From positions 1 through 64,000 of the forward strand of contig NZ_BAHC01000245.1 in the NCBI RefSeq assembly GCF_000298195.1: a stretch of DNA of 64,000 nucleotides, read 5' to 3'. This document shows positions 53,255 to 60,851 of this stretch, piece by piece. Position 1 is the stretch's first letter. Each line of letters opens with the position of its first letter. The notes beneath the pieces were generated by a model, which saw nothing but the letters and a program-made list of their open reading frames with translations, searched no databases and was not told where the DNA came from. Origin of the DNA: Gordonia rhizosphera NBRC 16068. GTDB lineage: Bacteria > Actinomycetota > Actinomycetes > Mycobacteriales > Mycobacteriaceae. A program made the position numbers and the translations under genes.

Positions 53255-53967
53255 GCACGGTGACCTTCGCCGCCATTGCCGTCGCCGTCTGCCTTGCCTC
53301 GTGCATGCAGGCGTCGATCGGCTTCGGCATGGGCATGCTCGCGGCCCCCGTCGTCGCGCTGCTCGAACCGGAACTGCTGCCCGGCACCCTCATCATGTCC
53401 GCGACCGTCGTCACGCTGATGGTGGTCATCCGCGAACGGGAGAGCCTCGACCTGCGCGGCACCGGATGGGCGCTCGTCGGCCGGGTGCCCGGCACCATCG
53501 CCGGTGCGCTGCTGCTCGTGTGGCTGCCCCAACGTGGTCTGGCGCTACTGCTGGCGACGGTGGTGCTCGGTGGCGTGCTGTTCGCCTCCCTCGGGTGGCA
53601 GCCGGCTCCGGTGCGGCGCAATCTCGCGACCGCGGGCGCCGCCTCGGGGCTGCTGGGCACCGCGACCTCGATCGGGGGACCGCCGATGGCGGTGGTGTTC
53701 TCCGGCGCGGAGTCGGCGAAGGTGCGCGGCAACCTGAGTGCCTTCTTCCTGGTCGGCAGCCTGATGTCGATCGTCGCGCTCGCCGCGACCGGGAAGGTGC
53801 ACGCCGGGACCGCCGTGGTGTTCGTGGCGCTTGTGCCTGCGGTCATTCTCGGCTACGTGGTATCGCGCCACGTCAACCGGTTCCTCGACCGCGACCGGCT
53901 TCGCACGGTGTCGATCGCCGTGTCCACCCTCGGCGCGGTGCTGCTCATCGGTCAACAGTTCTTGTGA
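53251..53967 (+). CDS. TauE/SafE (TSUP)-family membrane permease
   Basis: This 238-residue protein has about eight helices and the two family repeats: [20 protein letters not shown] near residue 15 and [20 protein letters not shown] near 135. TSUP proteins move organic or sulfur-containing anions across the membrane, often as exporters. The GTG at 53251 overlaps the previous stop (GTGA). Its position between the ABC importer and a glucarate dehydratase suggests transport of an organic anion linked to sugar-acid use. Confidence 0.9.
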   Translation: MSTVTFAAIAVAVCLASCMQASIGFGMGMLAAPVVALLEPELLPGTLIMSATVVTLMVVIRERESLDLRGTGWALVGRVPGTIAGALLLVWLPQRGLALLLATVVLGGVLFASLGWQPAPVRRNLATAGAASGLLGTATSIGGPPMAVVFSGAESAKVRGNLSAFFLVGSLMSIVALAATGKVHAGTAVVFVALVPAVILGYVVSRHVNRFLDRDRLRTVSIAVSTLGAVLLIGQQFL

Positions 53968-53995
53968 CCCATATACTTTCGAGAAAGGTACTCCC

Positions 53996-55330
53996 ATGAC
54001 GACCACGACCCCGGTGATCACCGAGATGCGGGTGGTGCCCGTCGCCGGCCGAGACAGCATGCTGCTCAACCTGTCCGGCGCGCACGCACCCTACTTCACC
54101 CGAAACCTCCTCATCCTCACCGACTCCGAGGGCAACCAAGGGGTCGGCGAGGTGCCCGGTGGTGAGCCGATCCGCATCACCCTCGACGACAGCCGCCCGC
54201 TGGTTCTGGGCCGACGCATCGGCGATCATCACGGAGTCCTGCAGGACATCCGCCGAACCTTCGCCGACCGTGACAAGGGCGGCCGCGGCGACCAGACCTT
54301 CGATCAGCGCGTCACCATCCATGCCGTCACCGCAGTGGAGTCCGCGCTGCTCGATCTCCTGGGGCAGCACCTGCAGGTCCCGGTCGCCGCGCTGCTCGGG
54401 GAGGGGCAACAACGCGATCGTGTGCAGGCGCTGGGCTACCTCTTTTTCGTCGGCGACCGCACCAAGACGACCCTCGATTACGCCGACGGTGCCGGCGAGA
54501 CCGATGACTGGCTGCGGCTGCGCCATCGGGAGGCCCTCGACGCCGACGGTGTGGTGGCCCTGGCAGAGGCCGCCCAGAAGCGCTACGGTTTCGCCGATTT
54601 CAAGCTGAAGGGCGGGGTGCTCGCCCCCGACGAGGAAGCCGATGTCGTCACCGCGCTGGCCGAACGTTTCCCGTCGGCGCGGGTCACGCTCGACCCCAAC
54701 GGCGGCTGGCTGCTCGAGGAGGCCATCCGGATCGGACGGCGGCTGCGTGGGGTCGTCGCCTACGCCGAGGACCCGTGCGGACCCGAGGGCCGGTTCTCCG
54801 GACGTGAGATCATGTCCGAGTTCAAACGGGCCACCGGATTGCCGACCGCCACGAATATGATCGCCACCGACTGGCGCGAACTCGGCCACACCATCCGGAC
54901 CGGCGCCGTCGACATCCCGCTCGCCGACCCGCATTTCTGGACGATGGCCGGCTCGGTTCGCGTCGCGCAGATCTGCGACGCGTGGGGTCTGACATGGGGA
55001 TCGCACTCCAACAACCATTTCGACGTGTCGCTGGCGATGTTCACCCATGTCGCCGCCGCCGCTCCGGGCGACATCACCGCCATCGACACCCACTGGATCT
55101 GGCAGGACGGTCAGAGGCTCACCACCGAGCCCTACGAGATCGTCGACGGCCACCTCACCGTGCCGGATCGTCCCGGCCTCGGGGTGGAACTCGACATGGA
55201 TCAGGTGGAGGCCGCGCACGAGCTGTACCTCTCGGAGGGTCTCGGCGCCCGTGACGACGCCGTCTGCATGCAGTTCCTCATCCCGAACTGGTCCTTCGAC
55301 AGCAAGCGTCCCGCGCTGGTGCGCAGTTGA
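53996..55330 (+). CDS. gudD: Glucarate dehydratase, paralogue 2
   Basis: This 444-residue protein matches the E. coli GudD type in length and motifs. It has [20 protein letters not shown] at the N-terminus, K203/K205 in [14 protein letters not shown], metal ligands in [14 protein letters not shown] and [10 protein letters not shown], the Asn in ATNMIATDW, and the catalytic His in [14 protein letters not shown] near 341. It converts D-glucarate (and often L-idarate) to 5-dehydro-4-deoxyglucarate, the kdgD substrate. It ends the operon with the ABC importer, or sits just after it. Confidence 0.9.
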   Translation: MTTTTPVITEMRVVPVAGRDSMLLNLSGAHAPYFTRNLLILTDSEGNQGVGEVPGGEPIRITLDDSRPLVLGRRIGDHHGVLQDIRRTFADRDKGGRGDQTFDQRVTIHAVTAVESALLDLLGQHLQVPVAALLGEGQQRDRVQALGYLFFVGDRTKTTLDYADGAGETDDWLRLRHREALDADGVVALAEAAQKRYGFADFKLKGGVLAPDEEADVVTALAERFPSARVTLDPNGGWLLEEAIRIGRRLRGVVAYAEDPCGPEGRFSGREIMSEFKRATGLPTATNMIATDWRELGHTIRTGAVDIPLADPHFWTMAGSVRVAQICDAWGLTWGSHSNNHFDVSLAMFTHVAAAAPGDITAIDTHWIWQDGQRLTTEPYEIVDGHLTVPDRPGLGVELDMDQVEAAHELYLSEGLGARDDAVCMQFLIPNWSFDSKRPALVRS

Positions 55331-55345
55331 GGGTGGGCAGAGAAG

Positions 55346-56326
55346 TTGAAGGTTGTCATCGAGGAACCGAACCTGCTGCCGCACGCCGAACTCCTGGAAT
55401 CGCTGTTGCCCGCGGACGTCGAGTTGTCCTGGCATCGACGATTCGACGAGGACGCGCTGGTCGCCGATCTCGCCGATGCCGACGTGCACGTCGGCGGGCG
55501 GATGACCCCGCGCATGGCGCGCGCCGGACGGCAGTTGCGTTTGGTGCACACCGGAGGTGCCGGGACCGACAAGGTGAGCTTCGCCGACCTTGCGCCCGCG
55601 ACACAAGTGGCCAACACCTTTCACCACGAGGACTCGATCGCCGAGTACATCGTCTCGTCGGCGGTCATGTTGCGGCGCGGCCTGATCCGCCAGGATGCCG
55701 CGTTGCGGACGGGCGTGTGGGCGTCGTCGGTCTATTCCGACCGCATCTCGCAGCCACGCAGTGTGCGCGGCGCGATGGTCGGCTACGTGGGGTTCGGGCA
55801 CATCGGACGACGGACCGCGGATCTGTTCGGCGCGCTGGGGGCACGCGGATGCGCGGTCACCGGCTCCGGGCGCGTCGGCGACGACACCGGCCTGGACTGG
55901 CACGCCGACGTCTCCGACCTCGGGCGACTGATGAAGGAATCCGACGTGGTGGTGCTGTCGGCGCCGCTCACCGACCGCACGGCCGGGATGATCGGTGCAC
56001 CCGAACTCGCCGGGCTCGGCGCCGACGGCATCCTCGTCAACGTCGGGCGCGGTCCGCTCGTCGTCGAACAGGATCTCTACCTTGCGCTGCGCGACGGCGT
56101 CATCGGGGGAGCCGCGATCGACGTCTGGTACCGCTATCCGCAGGGCGGCGACCGTGCCGAACCGTCAGACCTGCCCTTCCACGAGTTGCCGAACGTTCTG
56201 ATGACGCCACACACGTCGGGGGTCACCCGCGAGACGTTCGTCGGACGCGTCCACGACATCGCCGACAACATCACCCGGCTGGTGCAGGGACGACCGCTCG
56301 AGCGGGTGGTGTGGCCCCGCCGCTGA
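55346..56326 (+). CDS. D-isomer-specific 2-hydroxyacid dehydrogenase, paralogue 2
   Basis: This 326-residue protein starts at a TTG (LKVVIEEPNLLPHAEL), with AGAGAAG just upstream. The NAD motif is VGYVGFGHIGRRTADLFG near residue 142, with ILVNVGRGPLVVEQDL near 228. The acid/base pair lies in IDVWYRYP and LMTPHTSGVTRE near 286; the position usually held by Glu in DVFxxEP is Arg or Tyr here, which may alter catalysis. It follows gudD by 15 bp and probably belongs to the same operon. The last 162 bp overlap the convergent PAP2 gene. Confidence 0.86.
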   Translation: MKVVIEEPNLLPHAELLESLLPADVELSWHRRFDEDALVADLADADVHVGGRMTPRMARAGRQLRLVHTGGAGTDKVSFADLAPATQVANTFHHEDSIAEYIVSSAVMLRRGLIRQDAALRTGVWASSVYSDRISQPRSVRGAMVGYVGFGHIGRRTADLFGALGARGCAVTGSGRVGDDTGLDWHADVSDLGRLMKESDVVVLSAPLTDRTAGMIGAPELAGLGADGILVNVGRGPLVVEQDLYLALRDGVIGGAAIDVWYRYPQGGDRAEPSDLPFHELPNVLMTPHTSGVTRETFVGRVHDIADNITRLVQGRPLERVVWPRR

Positions 56327-57145
56327 CACACGTCGCCGTCCGACACAGCTGATCGCGACGGACAAACCCATCACGCCGGCGATCACGGCAGCCACGCCGA
56401 CGGGGCCGGCGGCCGGGTAGTGCAGCCCGACGATCACCGGCACCGCGACCGTGACCGCGACCGCCACCAAGGGCAGCGCGAACGGGCCGGCCGACCGGGT
56501 CGCGGGCCACGGATCGGGCAGCAGCAGGCCCGCACCGACGACGAGCAACGTCGAGATGATCACGTCGCTCGGGCGATGCCAGCCCACCGCGATGAGCCCG
56601 AACTCGACCAGCGCCGCCCACGTGCCGGCGACCGCGGCGATCCACGGGCGCAGCAGTGGCGGAGTGGCGCGGATGAGGACGACGACCGCGGCGGTCGCGG
56701 CGGCGGCGTGCCCGCTCGGCGCGGAGTTCACGGTTTGGGTGATCCAGTCGTGGATCTGTGGGCGGATGAGCACGTCGTCGCGCAGCAGTCGGGCGCCGAC
56801 GATGGCGAGCACCGGGAAGATCAGCAGCAGACCCGTCGTGACCAGGGCACGCGTCATCGTGGCGCCCATCCGCACCCGGCCGATCTGGACGGTGACCACC
56901 ACGACGACGGCAAGTGCGATCCACAGACGGGGATCGGTTTCCGTCGACACCTGCACGAGCCGCGGCAGATCGATCGCCTGCGGCAAGAGGCCGAGCCGGT
57001 CGAACAGCCACTGGTCGATGCGCTGACCGTCGGTCGTCCATACGAACACCCAGAACACGGCGGCCGCGGCGGAGAGAAATGCGGCCGTCACCAGCGCTGC
57101 GCGTGAGAGGGAGAGAGAGGGCGACGCAGCGCTGGATCCGGTCAC
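56165..57145 (-). CDS. PAP2-superfamily membrane phosphatase, paralogue 2
   Basis: This 326-residue membrane protein has the active-site blocks LLRDDVLIRPQIHDW near residue 130, NSAPSGHAAAATAAV near 152 and AVGWHRPSDVIISTLL near 200. It is a clear paralogue of the protein at 12380-13318 and probably removes phosphate from a lipid or prenyl pyrophosphate. I chose the GTG at 57145, with AAGGA just upstream. The last 54 or so residues, from about RRRVSAAG, are polar and run antisense through the neighbouring dehydrogenase gene, so the original stop was probably lost. Confidence 0.82.
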   Translation of the reverse strand: MTGSSAASPSLSLSRAALVTAAFLSAAAAVFWVFVWTTDGQRIDQWLFDRLGLLPQAIDLPRLVQVSTETDPRLWIALAVVVVVTVQIGRVRMGATMTRALVTTGLLLIFPVLAIVGARLLRDDVLIRPQIHDWITQTVNSAPSGHAAAATAAVVVLIRATPPLLRPWIAAVAGTWAALVEFGLIAVGWHRPSDVIISTLLVVGAGLLLPDPWPATRSAGPFALPLVAVAVTVAVPVIVGLHYPAAGPVGVAAVIAGVMGLSVAISCVGRRRVSAAGPHHPLERSSLHQPGDVVGDVVDASDERLAGDPRRVWRHQNVRQLVEGQV

Positions 57146-57235
57146 AGTCCTTACGTTAGGCCCGGAATCTGGGAACGTCCTGCACGAAACCTGAGTGTTC
57201 CTGAGAAATTGAGCGCCGCCGCGGTTCCGGTGCGG

Positions 57236-57335
57236 GTTCCCGCTCACCCATATCCTTCCCGCTCACCGTCTGCGCTCACGCTCACCCAATCAGGTCCGAT
57301 TCGATGAGCGGGAGCAGATTGCGTGAGCGGGAACC
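57236..57335. repeat. Hairpin-forming repeat cluster downstream of the GT39-like gene
   Basis: GGTTCCCGCTCAC (about 57235-57247) pairs with GTGAGCGGGAACC (57323-57335). Between them are more units of the same motif: TTCCCGCTCACC, CGCTCACGCTCACCCAAT and GATGAGCGGGAGC. The 100-bp stretch can fold into a branched hairpin and may terminate the convergent or upstream transcripts. The same motif recurs at 58881-58961. Confidence 0.65.
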
Positions 57336-57349
57336 GTGTCGGTGGAGGG

Positions 57350-58855
57350 TCAGTAGAAGTGGCGCAGCTGGGGCCAGAGTTGTGACCAGGGGGCGTGCGG
57401 GCCGGTGCACACATCGACCGCGGCGCCCTGTTCGGTGTTGTCCACGTTGTCGCCGTTGTCGACGTGCGCGACGGTATGGCAGTCGGTGAAGTCCTCGACG
57501 ATCTCCGTGTTGTCGGGGAAGCGGACGATCACGACCGGTCCGGTCATCGCGTCGTCGGGGGAGCCCCAATCCGCGTAGCTCATGTGGCCGGAGTAGGCGC
57601 GCGGCAGGCCGAGGTCGGGCCCGAAGCGATCGATGGCGCCGGCCTCCCCGTAGTTGGAGGTGAAGATCGCCGCGTGAGACCGATCCGGCAAGCCGTCGAA
57701 CACCTCAGCGACCGATCGGGTGAGTTCCGGCCAGCCGATCTGCTCGCCCTGCTCCCGGTTGATGGCGTTCACCGGGTTCACCGCCGTGCGGGGCCAGACG
57801 GGCAGGGTCGCGGCCGCGCTGATGACCGCCGAGACCGCCACCGCCGCCACGACAACCCAGGTCAACCCGCGTCGCCCGAACCACCCCAGGACGGGTTCGG
57901 AACCCGCGGCCAGCAGCGCGATCAGTAGGCCGATGAGGTAGTAGGGCTTACCGCCGACGATCAGCATCAGTACCGCCAGCAGCACATACGTCACCGGAAG
58001 GGCCCGCGCCCAGCGGAACTCGTGGTCGCGCCACAACCGCCACATCCCGGCGAGCCACAGCACGGCATACGGTGGCGCGAGGTAGATCAACTGGCCCGGG
58101 ACGAACATGATGCGGTTCTCGACGCCATCGTCCTCGGAGATGCCGCGCGCGACGGTGAACTGCGGCCAGTCGTGTGCCGCCTGCCACAGAATCGTCGGAC
58201 TGGCGACGAGCAGCGCGACGCCCACACCGGCAAGCAGCCACCATGACGCCAGAACCCGACGCGGACCGACCGCCAGGATCGACCCCACCAACCCCGCGGC
58301 GAGCAGCAACACCAGCACCTTGTTGAGCACGCCGACCCCGACGACGAGACCGATCGCGAGATACCACCGCGGGTCTTTGGTGCGCAGCAGTCGCAACGTC
58401 AGTAGGCAGATGACCAGCCAAATGAGGGTGTCGGTCGTCGGGGTGGCGAGCATGTGCCCGACCGACAAGACCATCGACGACGTCGCCACCGCGGCCGCCG
58501 TCAGGATCTGCGGGCCGCGCCCACCGCCCAGTTCACGGGTGATCAGCGCCGCGACGATGACGGTCACCACGGTCAGCAGCATCGGCACCACCCGCAGGCC
58601 CACCGTCGTGTCACCGAAGACCGCGGTCGACAGCCGCGCCAACATCGGTGTCAGCGGTGGCTGATCCACATAGCCCCACGCCGGCCGACGACCCGCCTGC
58701 AGGAAATAGAGCTCGTCGCGGTGATAGCCGTACCGCCCCGACAGCGCCACCAGCACGACCGCCATCGCCGCCGCGATGACGAGGACCTCACGCGCCGCAA
58801 ATGCCGGTAGTCCACGCGTCCGCGTCGGGGCCGTCGCGCCGGTCGCCGGGTTCAC
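57350..58855 (-). CDS. Glycosyltransferase family 39 (ArnT/PMT-like) membrane protein
   Basis: This 501-residue protein has about 10-12 hydrophobic helices and the GT39/ArnT-like start: a first helix, then SGRYGYHRDELYFLQAGRRP near residue 39, AWGYVDQPPLTPMLARLSTA, and later LNKVLVLLLAAGL. The acidic residues in the first loop are the expected catalytic site. Members transfer a sugar from a polyprenyl-phosphate carrier to a lipid or protein outside the membrane. The GTG start lies directly behind GGGAGG, so the true start or mode of initiation is uncertain. Repeats flank the gene on both sides. Confidence 0.85.
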   Translation of the reverse strand: MNPATGATAPTRTRGLPAFAAREVLVIAAAMAVVLVALSGRYGYHRDELYFLQAGRRPAWGYVDQPPLTPMLARLSTAVFGDTTVGLRVVPMLLTVVTVIVAALITRELGGGRGPQILTAAAVATSSMVLSVGHMLATPTTDTLIWLVICLLTLRLLRTKDPRWYLAIGLVVGVGVLNKVLVLLLAAGLVGSILAVGPRRVLASWWLLAGVGVALLVASPTILWQAAHDWPQFTVARGISEDDGVENRIMFVPGQLIYLAPPYAVLWLAGMWRLWRDHEFRWARALPVTYVLLAVLMLIVGGKPYYLIGLLIALLAAGSEPVLGWFGRRGLTWVVVAAVAVSAVISAAATLPVWPRTAVNPVNAINREQGEQIGWPELTRSVAEVFDGLPDRSHAAIFTSNYGEAGAIDRFGPDLGLPRAYSGHMSYADWGSPDDAMTGPVVIVRFPDNTEIVEDFTDCHTVAHVDNGDNVDNTEQGAAVDVCTGPHAPWSQLWPQLRHFY

Positions 58856-58880
58856 CCTCCCATCATCGTGTCCGATCGAG

Positions 58881-58961
58881 GCTCCCGCTCACCCTTTGCG
58901 TTCCTGCTCACCCGTTCAGACCGGATTGGGTGAGCGGGAGTCGATTGGGTGAGCGGGAGTC
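58881..58961. repeat. Repeat cluster upstream of the GT39-like gene
   Basis: Two exact copies of GATTGGGTGAGCGGGAGTC (58924-58942 and 58943-58961) follow two inverse copies (GCTCCCGCTCACCC at 58881-58894 and TTCCTGCTCACCC at 58901-58913). The motif is the same as at 57236-57335. It lies between the divergent GT39-like and NrtR-like genes, close to both starts. Confidence 0.7.
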
Positions 58962-59001
58962 GCAACGACACTTTGCGCAGACATTCGCATAGGGTTGGCG
59001 G

Positions 59002-59703
59002 GTGCCGAAGGACAAGCTCGCGGACTATCCCCGACCCAACGTCGCGGTGGACATCGCCGTGCTCACCGTCGCCGGCGGGCGGCTCTGTGTGGTTCTCAAG
59101 CGCGACGACGACGGCCACGCCGCGCTCCCGGGACGATTCGTGCGCAAGAAGCGCACCGTCGAACAGACCGTGCGGGAGGTGCTCGACCGCAAGCTCGGGC
59201 TGGCGGGGACGGATATCGCGCCGCATCTGCTGGCGGTCTTCAGCGACCCCAACCGAGACCCGCGGGGCTGGACGATGTCGGTCGCGCACGCGGTTGCCCT
59301 GCCGGTCGACGCGCTCACCGACGTCGACGGTGAACTCGCGCCGCTCACCCCCGACGGCCGCCTGGAATCCGGGGAGACGTTGCTGTACGACCACAACGCC
59401 ATCGTCGCCGCGGCCGTCGCCGACCTCCGGGATCACTATGAGGACCGGCCCGATCCCGACGGGCTCCTGCGTCCGCCGTTCACGCTGACCGATCTGCGGG
59501 AGGTTCACGAGGCGGTGCTCGGCCGGAAGTTGATGCGTGACTCGTTCAATCGTCGGGTCGAGCCGTTACTCGAGGTGGAGACCGACGCCGACGGAAAGCC
59601 GCTGACCCGGGTGGGCGGCGGCCGTCCGGCTCGGCTGTTCCGGCTGCCCGAGGAACCGTCGAGCTTCGGGTGGCGGTTGCCGAGCGTCGAACCCGGTCCC
59701 TGA
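59002..59703 (+). CDS. Nudix-domain transcriptional regulator, NrtR-like
   Basis: This 233-residue protein has an N-terminal Nudix fold (NVAVDIAVLTVAGGRLCVVL, then GRFVRKKRTVEQTVREVLDR) and a C-terminal winged helix at about residues 155-220 (FTLTDLREVHEAVLGRKLMR, DSFNRRVEPLLEV). The Nudix box lacks the second Glu pair (REVLDRKLGL instead of REUxEExGU), so it is probably not catalytic. This is the plan of NrtR-type regulators, which sense ADP-ribose-like nucleotides and control NAD metabolism genes. No such target is adjacent. The GTG start is 40 bp from the repeat cluster. Confidence 0.85.
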   Translation: MPKDKLADYPRPNVAVDIAVLTVAGGRLCVVLKRDDDGHAALPGRFVRKKRTVEQTVREVLDRKLGLAGTDIAPHLLAVFSDPNRDPRGWTMSVAHAVALPVDALTDVDGELAPLTPDGRLESGETLLYDHNAIVAAAVADLRDHYEDRPDPDGLLRPPFTLTDLREVHEAVLGRKLMRDSFNRRVEPLLEVETDADGKPLTRVGGGRPARLFRLPEEPSSFGWRLPSVEPGP

Positions 59704-59778
59704 AGGCCTCACGCCGTGGGGTTGCCATCGACACGCGTGCGTTTGTGTTCGGCTGACGTGTGGATTCCAGGGCCGGGG

Positions 59779-60798
59779 TCAGCGTGAGGTGCTTGCACGC
59801 ACGACGAGTTCCGGCTGAAAGACCGGGTTCGACGGTTCGTGCCGTTCGCGCGCGCCCTGGGTGGCGGCGATGAGCAGGTCGATGGCGGTTTCGCCGATTC
59901 GGCCGGTGGGCTGGCGGATCGACGAGAGCGGGACGACGGCCGAGCGGGCGAAGTCGATGTCGTCGTAGCCGATCAGTGCGATGTCGTCGGGGACGCGGAT
60001 GTCGCCGAGCATGGTGAGCGCCTGCAGCACCCCCATCGCGACGAGGTCGTTGGCGCAGAACACCGCGTCCGGACGCTCGGTTGCGGGTCGTCGCGCCAGC
60101 ATCTCGCCGACGTCCCGGCCGGCCAGCACGCTCAAGGCGGGGGTGTCGATGACCTCGAGGGTGGCGCCGGGGACGTCGGCGATGGCAAGTTCGGCCCCGC
60201 GGCGACGGTCGCGAACCTGCCGCAGCGTCGACGGCCCGCCGACATAGGCGATGCGACGACGACCCGTCTCCAACAGGTGGTCGACCGCGAGTCGGCCGCC
60301 CGCGACATCGTCGACGGCCACCGAGTCGAATGGGGTGCCGGTACCGTCGCGGTCGACGAGCACGATCGGCACACCGCGATCGTGCAGGGCGACGAGGCGC
60401 CGGAGATCGTCGCCGACGGGGGAGACGAGCAGCCCGTAGACCCGCTGCTCGTCGAAGGCGTCGACGTAGGCGCGTTCACGGGACGGGTCCTCGTCGGAGG
60501 TGCCCAGCAGCACGGTGAGATCGTGCTCGCCGGCACGGCGTTCCGCGGAACGCGCGATGTCGGTGAAGAACGGGTTGCCGACGTCCAGGACGACGAGTCC
60601 CACGCAGCGCGACCGTCCCGCCCGCAGTTGCCGCGCGGCGTCGTTGCGGACGAAGCCCAGTTCGTTGATCGCCGCGTGCACCCGCTGCACGGTTGCGGGT
60701 GCCACCTTCTCGGGCGAGTTCAGCACGTTGGACACCGTCCCCACCGACACCCCGGCCGATGCGGCGACGTCCCGCATGCTCACGCTCACGGATCTCAT
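59779..60798 (-). CDS. LacI-family transcriptional regulator
   Basis: This 339-residue repressor has an N-terminal LacI helix-turn-helix (MRDVAASAGVSVGTVSNVLN at about residues 8-27, then ELGFVRNDAARQLRAGR). A periplasmic-binding-like effector domain follows, with GLVVLDVGNPFFTDIARSAE, YVGGPSTLRQVRDRRRG and VFCANDLVAMGVLQAL. I used the ATG at 60798; GTG codons and an ATG at 60777 are alternatives. It lies downstream of the rhamnose genes, separated by a hairpin, and is the likely regulator of that operon. Confidence 0.92.
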   Translation of the reverse strand: MRSVSVSMRDVAASAGVSVGTVSNVLNSPEKVAPATVQRVHAAINELGFVRNDAARQLRAGRSRCVGLVVLDVGNPFFTDIARSAERRAGEHDLTVLLGTSDEDPSRERAYVDAFDEQRVYGLLVSPVGDDLRRLVALHDRGVPIVLVDRDGTGTPFDSVAVDDVAGGRLAVDHLLETGRRRIAYVGGPSTLRQVRDRRRGAELAIADVPGATLEVIDTPALSVLAGRDVGEMLARRPATERPDAVFCANDLVAMGVLQALTMLGDIRVPDDIALIGYDDIDFARSAVVPLSSIRQPTGRIGETAIDLLIAATQGARERHEPSNPVFQPELVVRASTSR

Positions 60799-60806
60799 CT
60801 CACCAG

Positions 60807-60841
60807 ATCGGGGGCGACGACGTGACGTCGTCGCCCCCGAT
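60807..60841. terminator. Strong rho-independent-like hairpin after rhaB
   Basis: ATCGGGGGCGACGACG and CGTCGTCGCCCCCGAT form a perfect 16-bp stem with a TGA loop, 11 bases past the rhaB stop. No U-tract follows on the minus strand, as is common for actinobacterial terminators. It separates rhaB from the LacI gene. Confidence 0.85.
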
Positions 60842-60851
60842 ACGGTGAGGG

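Noticed and set aside
53945-55903. A 652-codon minus-strand frame opposite gudD
   Set aside because: Shadow of a strongly supported dehydratase; its composition is typical of antisense frames in GC-rich DNA.
58924-58961. A minimal CRISPR-like array
   Set aside because: The two 19-bp units are directly adjacent with no spacer, and no cas genes are present.
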